Positions 1 through 10,518 of a DNA stretch of 64,000 bases are shown here, one piece after another. Under the pieces are notes generated by a model. That model was not told the DNA's origin and searched no databases. It worked only from the letters and a program-made list of their open reading frames with translations. The first letter of the stretch is position 1, and the number at the start of each line of letters is the position of its first letter. Source of the DNA: Phlegmacium glaucopus (taxonomy: Eukaryota; Basidiomycota; Agaricomycetes; Agaricales; Cortinariaceae). The translations under genes and the position numbers were made by a program. Location of the stretch: the NCBI GenBank assembly GCA_015039465.1, contig MU130364.1, positions 458,346 through 522,345 of the forward strand, given 5' to 3'.

Positions 1-353
1 TGGTCACCAGAGCGGAAACCGAAGTAGAGACTCTGAGGTCATGGGCAGTCTAACGGATGATGACGGTTAAACACTTAAGGATGCGATGGGCAAAATTGAA
101 TGCTCACGGCAGCGCCAGCGACTTGGATAACTTGTGCGCTTGCACTCGCAGTGCTAATGGGAACAGATGGCATGGGATAAGCGGTGCTTGTTTTGATTGT
201 CGATGTCGAAGTTGCTGGTTCAGAGCTTGCATCAAGAGCATCATTGATGGTCATAGATGAATATTTCTGTTTCTTGGACTTGAAAAATCTCTTGAAAATG
301 CACTTCATATCGTTGAACAGTGAGCGATCAAGGAGAGATACACTTGATTGCAT
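1..353 (-). CDS. 5' part of an unrecognised gene running off the left edge
   Basis: An open frame reads leftward from an ATG at 353, or from a second in-frame ATG at 308 that is followed by a very basic stretch (FKRFFKSKKQK). After the basic start comes a Ser/Thr/Ala-rich segment of about 50 residues. A likely donor (GTGAGC) lies near 103 and an acceptor (GTTAG) near 50, after which the frame continues to the window edge. Many Agaricomycete NACHT proteins begin with a basic, low-complexity leader of this style, but no domain is visible here, so that link is only a guess. The product cannot be named from this fragment. Confidence 0.35.
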
Positions 354-456
354 AAGCGACCGCTGTCAACTCCTATCCGGTCTCATTCTCAGATATATCC
401 CGTAATGGCACAACGTCACCATCTAAAACACCAGCTAGCTATGCCTTGGCCGTTGC

Positions 457-831
457 ATGAACCGTGTCACCTCTGAGTTTTCCGCCTCTCCACTTCCGAG
501 TGGAAAATTTCCCTCTCGTGGTCCCTCACCTCTTTCAGTGGTACGTAAATTAATAAGTCTTTGATTATTGACTGAGCACCCTCCATTAAATTCGCAGCTT
601 GCACGCTATGATCAAGAACTCCTAAAAATTATGCGCAAAAAAAAAAGTTCACGTTCTAGAAGCCTGACCAGTAGATCACTCATGCAAGACTTCGAAGAAC
701 GTCGCACTGAATTGCAACCTTTCTTTCCCCAAGCTTCAGGCCAATTTCGGAACTCCATGGAAGATGTGGGAGAAAGGGTGGTGGTTGAGGCAGAGTTGAA
801 GCGGAATTGTCTGTTGCGAGAAACAACATGA
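457..831 (+). CDS. Doubtful small two-exon gene or gene remnant
   Basis: An ATG at 457 opens a 28-codon exon to 540. A consensus donor (GTACGT) follows, with an acceptor (TTCGCAG) at 597 and a second exon to a stop at 829-831. The 105-residue product would have a Ser/Pro-rich start and a charged, helix-prone remainder (KIMRKKKSSRSRS, DFEERRTELQPFF). A second frame downstream also looks coding (MKRLKEALMVARRE) and abuts another plausible intron at about 855-912, so the true gene may be longer and differently spliced. No family is recognised. Confidence 0.25.
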
Positions 832-3550
832 AACGACTCAAGGAGGCTCTCATGGTGTGACATTTCTCATACTGATCGTTATTCCACGGTATAACACTTT
901 TTTGGGTTGTCAGGTCGCGAGACGCGAAGCAAGAAACGGAAAATCGTAAAACGGACATGTGAAATGGAGTTGCCACCGTTGTGAGAAACTTGAAGTCTGT
1001 TTGGCTTCTCTCTCTCCTGAAGGTAAGATTTGATGCCTTGCAACATCAAAAGCATCGTACGAAAATAGTTTGTGATAGCACTATCCCTGCTTTGAACTTT
1101 CATTGCTCAACACCTAACCATCGTCGCCGGAATAGACGTCAAGGACAGACAAATCCAGGACCAACTCTTTCAATGATTGAAGCTCTCGAAGAGTCATTCA
1201 TGTCAAGATTTTGGACTACACTATCAAACCCATTCCGAACTTGAAAACTCGTTATGCAGCCTTACCTTTATGGCCACAAATATATATATATATTCTATTT
1301 CTTCAAAATGCAGACTCAAGTTTGGTATGAAATGCACTTCGTAGATGATCATTGATCATCTACCTCTCGCAGATTGTGGTGGGTGATATGGCCGTGAACG
1401 TGGTTCTGGAACAAATGACCCGTGGCCAATGGTAGTAATTAATTGACACAACATTGGCATCTACGTTTCTAGAATAACCAAAGTGCGTATCCTCCCGTTG
1501 TGTCGAATTTATGGGTGCAGTTCTTTGAAATAGAAACTATCAGTAATAAACGAAAAGGCCAGAAGGTCAGGCTGGCGATTGAATTTCCTACCTCATGCGT
1601 TTCTCAACATTTGAGCCAAAGCTAATCGCTAAGCGCTATGTCGGAAAAATCGAAAACAGAATATTTGTCGATATAGATCATTAATACTGAACCATGTCAG
1701 TGATCATGGCCCCATAAATAATGGCCGCATCAGAACATATCACCTGAAATATGCTTCCATAATCGCTGACATGGTCCAGTACTCATTGAATATTGAATGA
1801 TATTATGATTTGGATTTTTCCGACATAAGTACTTGCCTTGACTTTCGGATGATCTGGTGCTATTCCAGATCCAACAGGGGTGCTCGGAGACGGTTAACTT
1901 TCGATTTCGGAATCCAGCCAAAGGTAAGTAGGAATTTGAGGAATTCTGAGAAAACAGATGTGCCAGGGCCTTTTTCAAATCAATTCTTGCATAATGTCGG
2001 CCATGATTGGAGAACAGTGAGCGAGTTGATGAGGCAAAGGGATATGTGACCGTGCACGGCTCACGGATCCTGTCCGAGACAATTTCCATGGCGCCTTCAG
2101 TTCACCTATTCACGTACTTGAGCTGTAGGTGAGGCAACCTCCGTCGAAAAATTGCCTCGAGGTTAGGTCAGCCTGTGATGTTTCTGACAAGTACTCGGAC
2201 GGATGTATTTTGGCTAGCTTCTTTATGCCGTTCTACAAAAGAAACGTTTTCTTGTGTCGTTGGCAATTTGTCGGGCTTTCTTTCTGTTTTTGCCTTCCAG
2301 AGTTGGCAGAGTACATCACACGATATTTACGATCGAAGTCGAGTAGGCTGGTCTTTGCTCCGATGAACGAATGAAACCAACATGAATTTGCTGAGGCGTG
2401 TAGATAAGAGGAAAGATGAAGAGAGGAGATGAAGAGACATACCGATGCTGAGAATCCGAGATACACCATCCCTCGTCGAGCGCTCTGTATTTCAATGTCG
2501 ATCTCACCCTTGTTGAATATAAATATACGAATTCAGTCTTCGAGGGGCTGACCGTAACCAATATGTATACACCCACTAACCATATTATCTACATCACTGT
2601 ATGTTTTAGAGTGTCCTTTGTCACTTTTCAAGTTGTTACGATTTCGTAACTGAAATTTCAGTTGACTTGTATACATTGTCCTCTAAAAATGTCCATCTTT
2701 GCAATCTCCAAGTCCAAACATACAAAGTGCATATAAAATGAGGAAAAAAATGATAAAGCGACTTGCAGTGATGTTTGTTTTGGATATTCCAGCGGCACAA
2801 TTGCTACTATTTTCATGGGATTTTAAGCCGACCTGGCATTCTTCTTCGCTGCGCAGACTTGGAATTTTGATAATCCTGAATAAAAAATGAGCTTCTTTAT
2901 GCTAAATTTTTGAAAAGAGAAAGCTTACTTTACAGCTAACGGCAAAATGCTAGGCCACTTTCATGAAGTAGCGCTTACTGCTGTTTGCATAATTCCGTGA
3001 ACGCCGAGGTTTTATTGTGGCTTACCGTTGGTTGTAGTTGACTCGTAAAGGTGAACGACGCTGCGTATGGAGAAAGAGGGAAAGGGTTGGAACGGGAAAG
3101 AATGTGTATGCATTTTGGAGTGCACCTGCTCTACACCTCCCAACTTCATTTTGTGATTAGAATAATAGTGTGGGCGTTCGCCGAACGCCAGTTGAGATGG
3201 TGGAAGTTGTTGCCAGTTGTTGCCGACAACTTCCCCAACTACTTGTCTTCATCTCTGGTTCCAAATAAGGGAAGCCACTCCCTCAAGTACTGCGAGTATC
3301 ACCCCAGACCTATGCACCCTCCACACCCATACCGTTAACGATGTCCCGACACCAATCATGAACCAGGTGTGCGCCATTCAGCAAGTACCGGTTCTGGGGA
3401 TGCTAGCAATGCCAGTGGCTCCAGCATCCTCAGAGACTGGCAATGGTTGATCCGCTCTACCTCACAACCATTATTTTATCGAGGACGTTACTACAGGAGT
3501 AGCTCCAAACCAAACATATAAATTTGAGAAGAACGTAGATAAATTTTACA
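832..3550. other. No gene identified; short AT microsatellite
   Basis: Frames here are short and broken. A good donor (CTGAAG then GTAAGAT) at about 1022 hints that the small gene model upstream might extend to that point, with a cysteine-bearing frame (CHRCEKLEVC) just before it, but I could not build a convincing model. A TA run lies at 1280-1292. I see no RNA gene and no clear repeat. Confidence 0.4.
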
Positions 3551-3559
3551 CATGCTCAT

Positions 3560-3901
3560 TCAAGTCCCTCTCGCGGCCTTTTCCCTTCCACGCAGCATCC
3601 ACTTTGACATCACCATTAGTCTTGAATATATCCAAGAAGTTAATCGTGTGTTTTTGAGCATCCAAGCGAGCACTAACATGCCCATTTCAATAAGCACTTT
3701 TGAGCAATTGGAGGGCCTCGAAGACTTCAATATTGAGACGGTTGCGTTTGGCAGTTCTAGTGCTCCACTCGAAAATGCTCGCGCTGAAGGTGTAGCAGAC
3801 CCTTGAATAGCGAGATAATCACAGGCCATACTCGAAAGGGTAGGATATTGGAACGAGTGATGCTGTGAAGTTGTAACATTATTAGAATGGATGTCCAACA
3901 A
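3560..3901 (-). pseudogene. hAT transposase C-terminal remnant
   Basis: The leftward frame contains YPTLSSMACDYLAIQGSATP followed closely by S-A-R-A-F-S-S-G. This matches the hAT family C-terminal dimerisation motif, in which a P-x-L-x-x-x-A-x-D-Y-L-x-I core is followed by the conserved S-x-R-x-F-S box. Downstream, the expected leucine-rich tail is lost and the frame drifts into unrelated residues, so the copy is decayed. No N-terminal BED finger or catalytic part is visible nearby. The remnant lies upstream of the MFS transporter promoter. Confidence 0.6.
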
Positions 3902-4344
3902 TGAAAGCCGAAACTACTCACCCCCCACCATGGGGAAGAAGAGTTTGACGCAGCTACATCAACCTCATTGTATGTCGTCCTTAGTCTCCCGTAGGCAGAC
4001 TTGGGAAACTACCGATAATCAGTTGATGATGAGTCGATATTGTCCTGTGTCAAAGCAAGGTCTCTTCCAGGCTCCTAAAACCAGCACGCTCGTATCGCTC
4101 GAAGGAGCTCCATCTCAGAGGTGATTTATCAGTGTACAAACATAACACAAATATTTTGATGAACAAACAAACCTTAGGGCTCCAACTCGCACAGCTTAGG
4201 CAGCTCCGCAAGGATAACTGTAACAAGTAGGAAGAAGCTCCAACAGAACGCACCAATCTGATTACTCCAAAGGTCTCTTCAAGCTTTAATCTACTCCTCA
4301 GATCTCTGTATGCGGCTCGGCTTGGCTTATATCATCCAACTATC

Positions 4345-4569
4345 AGATGTCCTTGATGCTGCCCCGTTAGCTAAACCTCTTCTATGATACTTATTACACG
4401 GGGTAACTTGTTAGCGTTCAATATGGATCACGAATCAAGGGTACTTTGCTGGGATCAGAACCTGTGGAGTCGGGGCTGATTACAAAAAGCGGACGATAGA
4501 AATCAGGGATTCTTATTCTTCTTTGGAGACCTGTGTCCCTTCTCCAACTTCTCACTTCAACTTCTCACA
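4345..4569 (+). promoter_or_regulatory. Upstream region of the MFS transporter, partly duplicated elsewhere
   Basis: The 110 bases around 4358-4460 recur at 8178-8275. Both include TTATTACACGGGGTA and the later GGGTACTTTGC. At 4345-4460 the sequence sits about 110-220 bases before the transporter ATG, where promoter and 5' UTR would be expected. The second copy has no gene downstream. The segment could instead be a dispersed repeat that happens to lie in front of the gene. A pyrimidine-rich run (4515-4565) directly precedes the start codon. Confidence 0.4.
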
Positions 4570-6990
4570 ATGAGCAAGAACGGCAGCGCTGACAAAATCA
4601 ACGTCGATGGGCAGAAACTCGAAGACGCTAAACACACCGACTTGGCCAATAACGTTCAAGCTAGGCAAGTCCTTTCTCAATGCCTATCAGCCTAGCATCT
4701 AATTATCATTGAAGAATTCAAAATCCTCTTCGAGGCATCCCTCGCGCAAAGCTCCTACAGCAGGTCGAGGCCTTCCTTGAAGAAAAAGGTCTGGAAGACA
4801 AGTTAGACTTGTTCCAAAAAGCTGCTTTATTGGCCCAAAATCCAAAAGATTTCGAAGAACTACCAGAGTTGACAGAAAAGGATAGGGCTATCATTCGTCG
4901 TGAAACTACCCGTCAGCCTTTACCCCTCTTCTCGCCCAAGCAAAACTGATGTCAAAAAACCTTGTAGATAAATGGAGCCAACCTCGAGACCTCTACCTCA
5001 CTGTTGTCATTTGTAGTTTAGCTGCGGCTGTCCAGTAAGCATTATACCTTCGAACTTGTCCTGTCAACCAAACTACAACACCTTTCTGATAGAGGATGGG
5101 ATCAAACTGGAACCAATGGCGCCAACTTATCATTCCCTCAAGTTTTTGGTATCCCAACCGAGGATGGTAATCCCAATGTAGCTAGGAATCAATGGATAGT
5201 CGGTGTCATCAATTCTGCGTAAGCCCTATTTCCCGAGGATGTGTCGCGCGCGTGTACTTTGTTTAACAACTCATCAAACAGCCCTTATATTGCTGCGAGT
5301 CTTCTTGGATGCTGGCTCACCGATCCCCTTAACCACTTCCTTGGACGTCGTGGAACACTCTTTTGGTGCGGTATCTTTTGTACATTCAGCGTTCTTGGTT
5401 CAGCATTTGCGCAAACATGGCCCCAGCTTTTTGTACGTCCATTCTTCTCCGGCCATTCTCTCTATAGGCTGACGGTATAACAGGTCTGTCGTCTATTGCT
5501 TGGCTTGGGCATGGGTCCTAAAGCTACTACATCCCCTGTTTTTTCCGCTGAAAATGTACCAGCCAACATCCGAGGAGGCCTGGTCATGTCCTGGCAACTA
5601 TGGGTAAGGATTATCCACCATCTCCCACACAGTGCCCATCATGCTTAGGATTGTTAATCAGACTGCGTTCGGAATCCTCCTCGGACTCTGTGCCAATATT
5701 ATTCTTGAAGGGCTTGGTAGCATTGCATGGCGTCTTGACTTGGGTTCTGCCTTCCTTCCTGCCATTCCTTTGGTCATCGGGATCTACTTCTGTCCAGGTG
5801 CGTCGATCTATATTTAATCATGATGTGGCGTCTTTCTAAGTCAATCTTCTCTAGAATCTCCTCGTTGGTATATGAAGAAAGATCGTTACATCGATGCCTA
5901 CAAGTCCTTCTGTCGTCTAAGGAATAGCGAGCTCCAAGCTGCTCGTGATCTCTACTATGTTCATTGTCAACTTGTTGAAGAGTTTGCTGTCCTCAGAGGA
6001 AGCAACTACTTCAGTCGCTTTGTCGAACTCTTCACCATTCCCCGTATTCGCCGTGCCACCCTCGCTAGTTTTGTCGTGATGATCGCGCAACAGATGTGTG
6101 GAATCAACATCATTGCCTTCTACTCTTCAACCATCTTCGTCCAGGCTGGTTACACCCAGAAGCAGGCTCTTTTAGCCTCTCTTGGCTACGGTCTCGTTAA
6201 CTGGCTCTTTGCATTCCCAGCAGTTTGGACAATCGACACCTTTGGACGTCGTAACCTTCTGTTGTTCACCTTCCCCAACATGGCTTGGACTCTTCTTGCA
6301 GCTGGTTTCTGTTTCCTCATTCCGGCTACGAACGCGGCGAAAATTCCCCTTATTGTATTCTTTGTTTTCCTTTTCGCCGGTGAGTGGATGTCCTTTTTTT
6401 GTACTCTGTTCTGTCGGGACATTGATTCCGTTCCATATCCAGCCTTCTATTCTCCTGGAGAAGGTCCCGTGCCGTTCACATATTCAGCCGAAGTCTTCCC
6501 TCTAACCCACAGAGAGATGGGAATGTAAGTCGTCCGGTCGTATCGCAGTTTCACTATCTCACTTATTCGTTGTTGTCATTAGGTCATGGGCTGTCGCAAC
6601 AACCCTTTTCTGGGCTTCTGTTCTCTCTGTGTCTTTTCCCCGCTTGTTGGGTGCCTTTGGCAATGTAGGCGCATTTTGTTTCTACGCTGGATTGAACGTT
6701 GTTGCATTGGTTATGATTTTCTTGCTCATGCCTGGTATGTTTTACCAATCATGGTACAGATGTATTATCATTAATTTTTATTTATTTCAGAAACGAAGCA
6801 ACGAACTCTTGAAGAACTAGATTACGTTTTCGCCGTGCCAACATCGCGACATATATCCTACCAAGTCGGGACATTCCTTCCCTACTGGATTCGCCGCTAC
6901 GTTTTGTTCCAGAAAGTGGAACTTACGCCTCTATACAACTTTGATGAGGTTGAATCCTTCACTGTATTTGAGAAAGGTGCCGGCCATTAG
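4570..6990 (+). CDS. MFS sugar/polyol-type transporter, 11 exons, 616 aa
   Basis: Spliced exons are 4570-4664, 4715-4911, 4968-5034, 5093-5218, 5282-5432, 5484-5603, 5662-5797, 5855-6379, 6443-6524, 6583-6734 and 6791-6990, and the frame closes exactly. The product is a plasma-membrane proton symporter of the sugar porter family. Visible hallmarks are [15 protein letters not shown] at the first external loop, GRRG after the second helix, [19 protein letters not shown] before the central loop, [22 protein letters not shown], and [21 protein letters not shown] near the C terminus. The N terminus carries a soluble extension of about 90 residues. The relatives known to me are inositol/polyol-like carriers, but the substrate cannot be read from sequence. 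The first intron uses a GC donor in a perfect AG|GCAAGT context. No lesion was seen. Confidence 0.93.
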
Positions 6991-8664
6991 AAAAAATAGA
7001 CCTCGTTTTTGTTTATTCTGTTTATTCTGTTTGTATAATCTAATAATGAAAGTTTCTTTTTCGTTGCCCTTTTGTTGATCGTGCGATATTTATTTTAAAC
7101 TATTCCTCTTGTTTCTCCTTGGAGGTGAGGTGGTAGATTGTATTTTTGCACTCCTTTGTATGCATGCTAGTTACAGCAACATTTAATAGTATCATGGCGC
7201 CTGAGCCGATATCTGATATCATTCATTCCTTTTTGTGGAGTCAAAGGATGGAATCAACACTTATTTAAGAGCTACACCGAATAGATAAAGACCACCCAGA
7301 ATAGATAACAGGTTGAAATTGAGTGCTCCACTTCGGCTCTCGGTCGCAAACCAACAATCACAGTGCCGACGGATGGAATCAACTCTGGTGATCAATGTTA
7401 TTATAAAGTAAGTTATTTATTATCATGATCATGACGTAGTGTGAAACAATAACTGAAGAAGCCTTCCATATTGCGTTAGTATGTAACGCTCCGTATTCTG
7501 GACTGTCAGTGGGAACATTACTGCGCGCCATTGATTACCTGTAGAAGCGAGCTGTGAGGAACGGAGCGAGCGATATCGGCATCTAGCTGCCGATCAGAAT
7601 CCACATGATACGGCCTCACCGGGCGTCTAAATTGAGGAAGAGTAATAATGATACTGAATGATAGTCTACTTGACCACACGCTCTACAGTCATATGCAAGT
7701 TTGAAGAATTGTCTCATCCCAGTCACTATAGAACATACAACACAGTGGATAATAAGCGTGTACATTCTCTGACATAAATGGTTCGCCACAACATAGGATT
7801 TTTATGAAAGTAAATAAATAGAACACAGACAGCATGGTGCGGTATATAATAATAAACGTTGGGAGAATATAGATAATGAGAAAAACAATGAGGAGAACCG
7901 ATGCCTTGGAGTGTTCATGATATTATTAGGATTGCGCCGTCATAGATCTATTTTCTGGTGCCCCTTCAGCTTCACTCCTTCACGGGCGTAAATGTGTCAT
8001 CCATATGAAACAACTCCGAATACTCGCCTTGGAAGCCGATCCCGTCGATTCGGACTATTTCCTAGCCTACGTCATTCATGCATCATGCAATGAGCTTTGA
8101 GCGCTATTTAGGATCAAATGTCATGATGTCATGATCTCTATATCATGCATCAATACTGCAGTAAATATCTGACAGTTGCTGCCCGGTTACCTAAACTTCC
8201 ATGATACTTATTACACGGGGTAGCTTGTTGGTGTTCAATAACCAAGGGTACTTTGCGGGATTCAGACCATGTGTGATAACAGCACAACCCCCAATCTCAT
8301 GTCGAGAATCGATACAGCCTTTTCTTTCGAAACTCTCGATTAGATCATAATAGATTGCGGTCAGGCGAGTTATAACAATGTTATCAATTCTCGCCGAGAT
8401 TGAAAACCGATCCCTGTGGTGTCAAGAGAATACATATGTAGAATCAACGGGTTTTTGAGAGTGGAGCGACAGGGATGATGCATATTTACCTTCATGATAG
8501 ATATCGGATAACAGCTGAGCTCACTGCTCAGTTGATCAATTTAGGAGGTGATAAAATCCTATCTCCCTGCCAGTGGGGCGGACGCCAGTGGATATGGTAG
8601 CGCACTTGTATTATACCTGTGTACTATGCGCTTAGTAGAACACCGCCTGGTGTAAACGGATATA
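6991..8664. other. Intergenic; contains an orphan copy of the transporter upstream segment
   Basis: No coding frame of interest was found. Bases 8178-8275 repeat, with several substitutions and a small deletion, the segment found at 4358-4460 before the MFS gene. The rest is AT-rich, with scattered short direct repeats such as GGATGGAATCAAC at 7247 and again at 7371. Confidence 0.5.
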
Positions 8665-8854
8665 CAGTTGAACCCCTCTCAACCCATACCTCTAGTAAGC
8701 CATTGCATAACCCCCATAACAGCCATAACCCATAGATTTTGGCCGGCACCAAACTGAAATTTACACCAAAACTGACCTCTCACAACCCATAGCCTCCCAT
8801 AACCCATACCCTGGGGCATCCACCGACGGGTATGGGGTAAGAGGGGTTCGACTG
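8665..8854. mobile_element. MITE with Tc1/mariner (pogo-like) ends and TA duplication
   Basis: The 190-bp segment begins CAGTTGAACCCCTCTCAACC and ends with the inverted counterpart GGGGTAAGAGGGGTTCGACTG. The terminal inverted repeat is about 27 bases with only a few mismatches. TA dinucleotides flank both ends (8663-8664 and 8855-8856). CAGT-N-GAACC termini with a TA target are characteristic of Tc1/mariner-pogo relatives. The interior is non-coding and holds repeated CCCATA(A/G) words. It is non-autonomous, and no transposase of this family lies in the window. Confidence 0.75.
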
Positions 8855-8927
8855 TACGATCTCTTCGACTTGAATCAGAGCCCGCACTGGCTGCCCAAAC
8901 CCCTGACTCCGACCATGCAAACTGCCA

Positions 8928-10005
8928 TTACTGCTTACCTGCTTGAGCCCAGAGCGTCAGAGTGACCGCCTCGAGGTAACGCAAGCTATCATATCCCTCA
9001 CTGGCGGGCACCTTGATCCCAGCATCATTCCACTTGAAACCATTGTCCAAGAACAGGCCGACCAGTCTTGCGACTTCAATGAGCTCCTTTTGCTCCTCGG
9101 AAACTTTCCCCATAGCCTGGTAAAAGGACTCCCAGAACAGTTCCCGGAGCTCCTGCTGGTTGGCATGGTAGCGCCAGCTCTCCTTCATAGTGCGAATCCC
9201 GAGCATGGTCTCGAGGCTCCGAGCGACATGCCGAAAGGACCGATGGCGGTGTCTTTCCAGTCGCAGATGCCCGTCATGCGGCCCGTCTCCGTGCTCACGT
9301 GGATGTTGTTCTCCAAGAGGTCGGTGTGGTTGGGCACCAGCGGCCAATTGTTTTCAAAGAGGTCCGTGAGCTTCGAGATGAGATAGTCCAGCGTCGGGCG
9401 AAAGCGCACGGGCAGTCCTTGCCGGAGCTGCGAGAGTTCCGACGAGTACTCGTCACGCAGCGAGACGCGGCTTGGACGCTGCATCTGGCTCGGCGTGTTA
9501 TGCCATGCCGAGGCGAAAAACCTGTGTGGGTAAAAGTCAGCTGCGCGGTTTCCTTGACGTGGGGGGAGGGAGCGTAGGGGACGTTCGTGGCGACGTACTT
9601 GGCAAAGTCTGACACCGTTCGTCGTAGGAGGGAGAAGTTATTCTCGCATAACTGGTCCCGGGCAAGATACATCGAGATCCCGCCCACATTGCCCATCGTG
9701 TAGACGTAGAGCTCGCCTAGGTAGCCGACCCACTGGTGGCGTGGCATGAATCCCATGTACGCTTGCTCAACACATTCGAGGAGATCGAGATCTAGGGCGT
9801 CGCTGCCGGAGCGAAATTAGACCACGCAAGTTTCATCATCAGACACGACGGTGTAGCTGGTTCCGCCTTGTACGGATGCTGCGTGGACAGACATGCCTGT
9901 AAGTCGTTCAGCCTCTTGGTCGCATAGTTGCTGCGTCGCAGGAGCGTTGATCGAAAAGAAGGTGGAGATCTGATGCTTGGATAGCTTCGCAATAGAAGCC
10001 TCCAT
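8928..10005 (-). pseudogene. APH-fold phosphotransferase, disrupted
   Basis: The leftward reading starts at ATG 10005 and covers the N-lobe (QGGTSYTV, DDETCVV), then YMGFMPRHQWVGYLGEL. After an intron (about 9525-9595) it continues through PLVPNHTDLLENNIHV and MTGICDWKDTAIGPFGMSL. The last two match the catalytic loop (HTDL..NN) and the metal-binding I-x-D-W motif of the APH/choline-kinase-like family common in fungi. Two lesions are visible. An in-frame TAA lies at 9817-9819, where the context suggests a CAA codon. A one-base deletion near 9217-9222 shifts the frame just after the IDW motif, and the C-terminal part (LETMLGIRTMKESW onward) continues in another frame. A 34-bp intron could remove the stop but would be too short. 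The substrate is unknown. Confidence 0.8.
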
Positions 10006-10518
10006 TGTGTGTATGGTGGACTATAGTGGGTGCTTGGAGCCAGTGAGATCGTGAGGTTGTGGTGGTTGAAGCGACCAGAGAAGAAGAAGGAAGAAGAACG
10101 CAGGCGGAAGTGGGATTTAACTCAAGATTGAGTTATTGTGAGGCGCGCATAAGTTGGCGGCGCGTCTCCCTGTGTCACAATTGGTCACATGCACGTGTGA
10201 TGTGTACCAAGTCTTTGAAGTTTGATCTACTCCGCTTACCTTACTTTATTTCGACCTCTGCAAAACCTGACTTTAAACCTCTGCCATCCGGCGTGTCCGA
10301 GACGGATATTTACAAAATCTCCAAACCTAGCTTTTGCCCTTATTTCGATAGCAGGTGGTTCCTGGACAACAAAAGTGACACTGTCAGATGTTGATAAACG
10401 TCCCTTTCTGTCAGCTCGCTGAAGAAAGACGGTCAGCCAATTGTCACCCGCAGTTTGTTGCGGGTCACGGTCACAGACCACGGTGCTTTGCTACGTGCAT
10501 TGTGCAACGAACTTGGCT

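Noticed and set aside
1278..1294. TA run as a possible promoter
   Set aside because: Simple microsatellite with no gene positioned to use it.
8840..8856. GGTTCGACT resembling a tRNA T-arm/B box
   Set aside because: It is the inverted end of the MITE; no acceptor or anticodon stem accompanies it.
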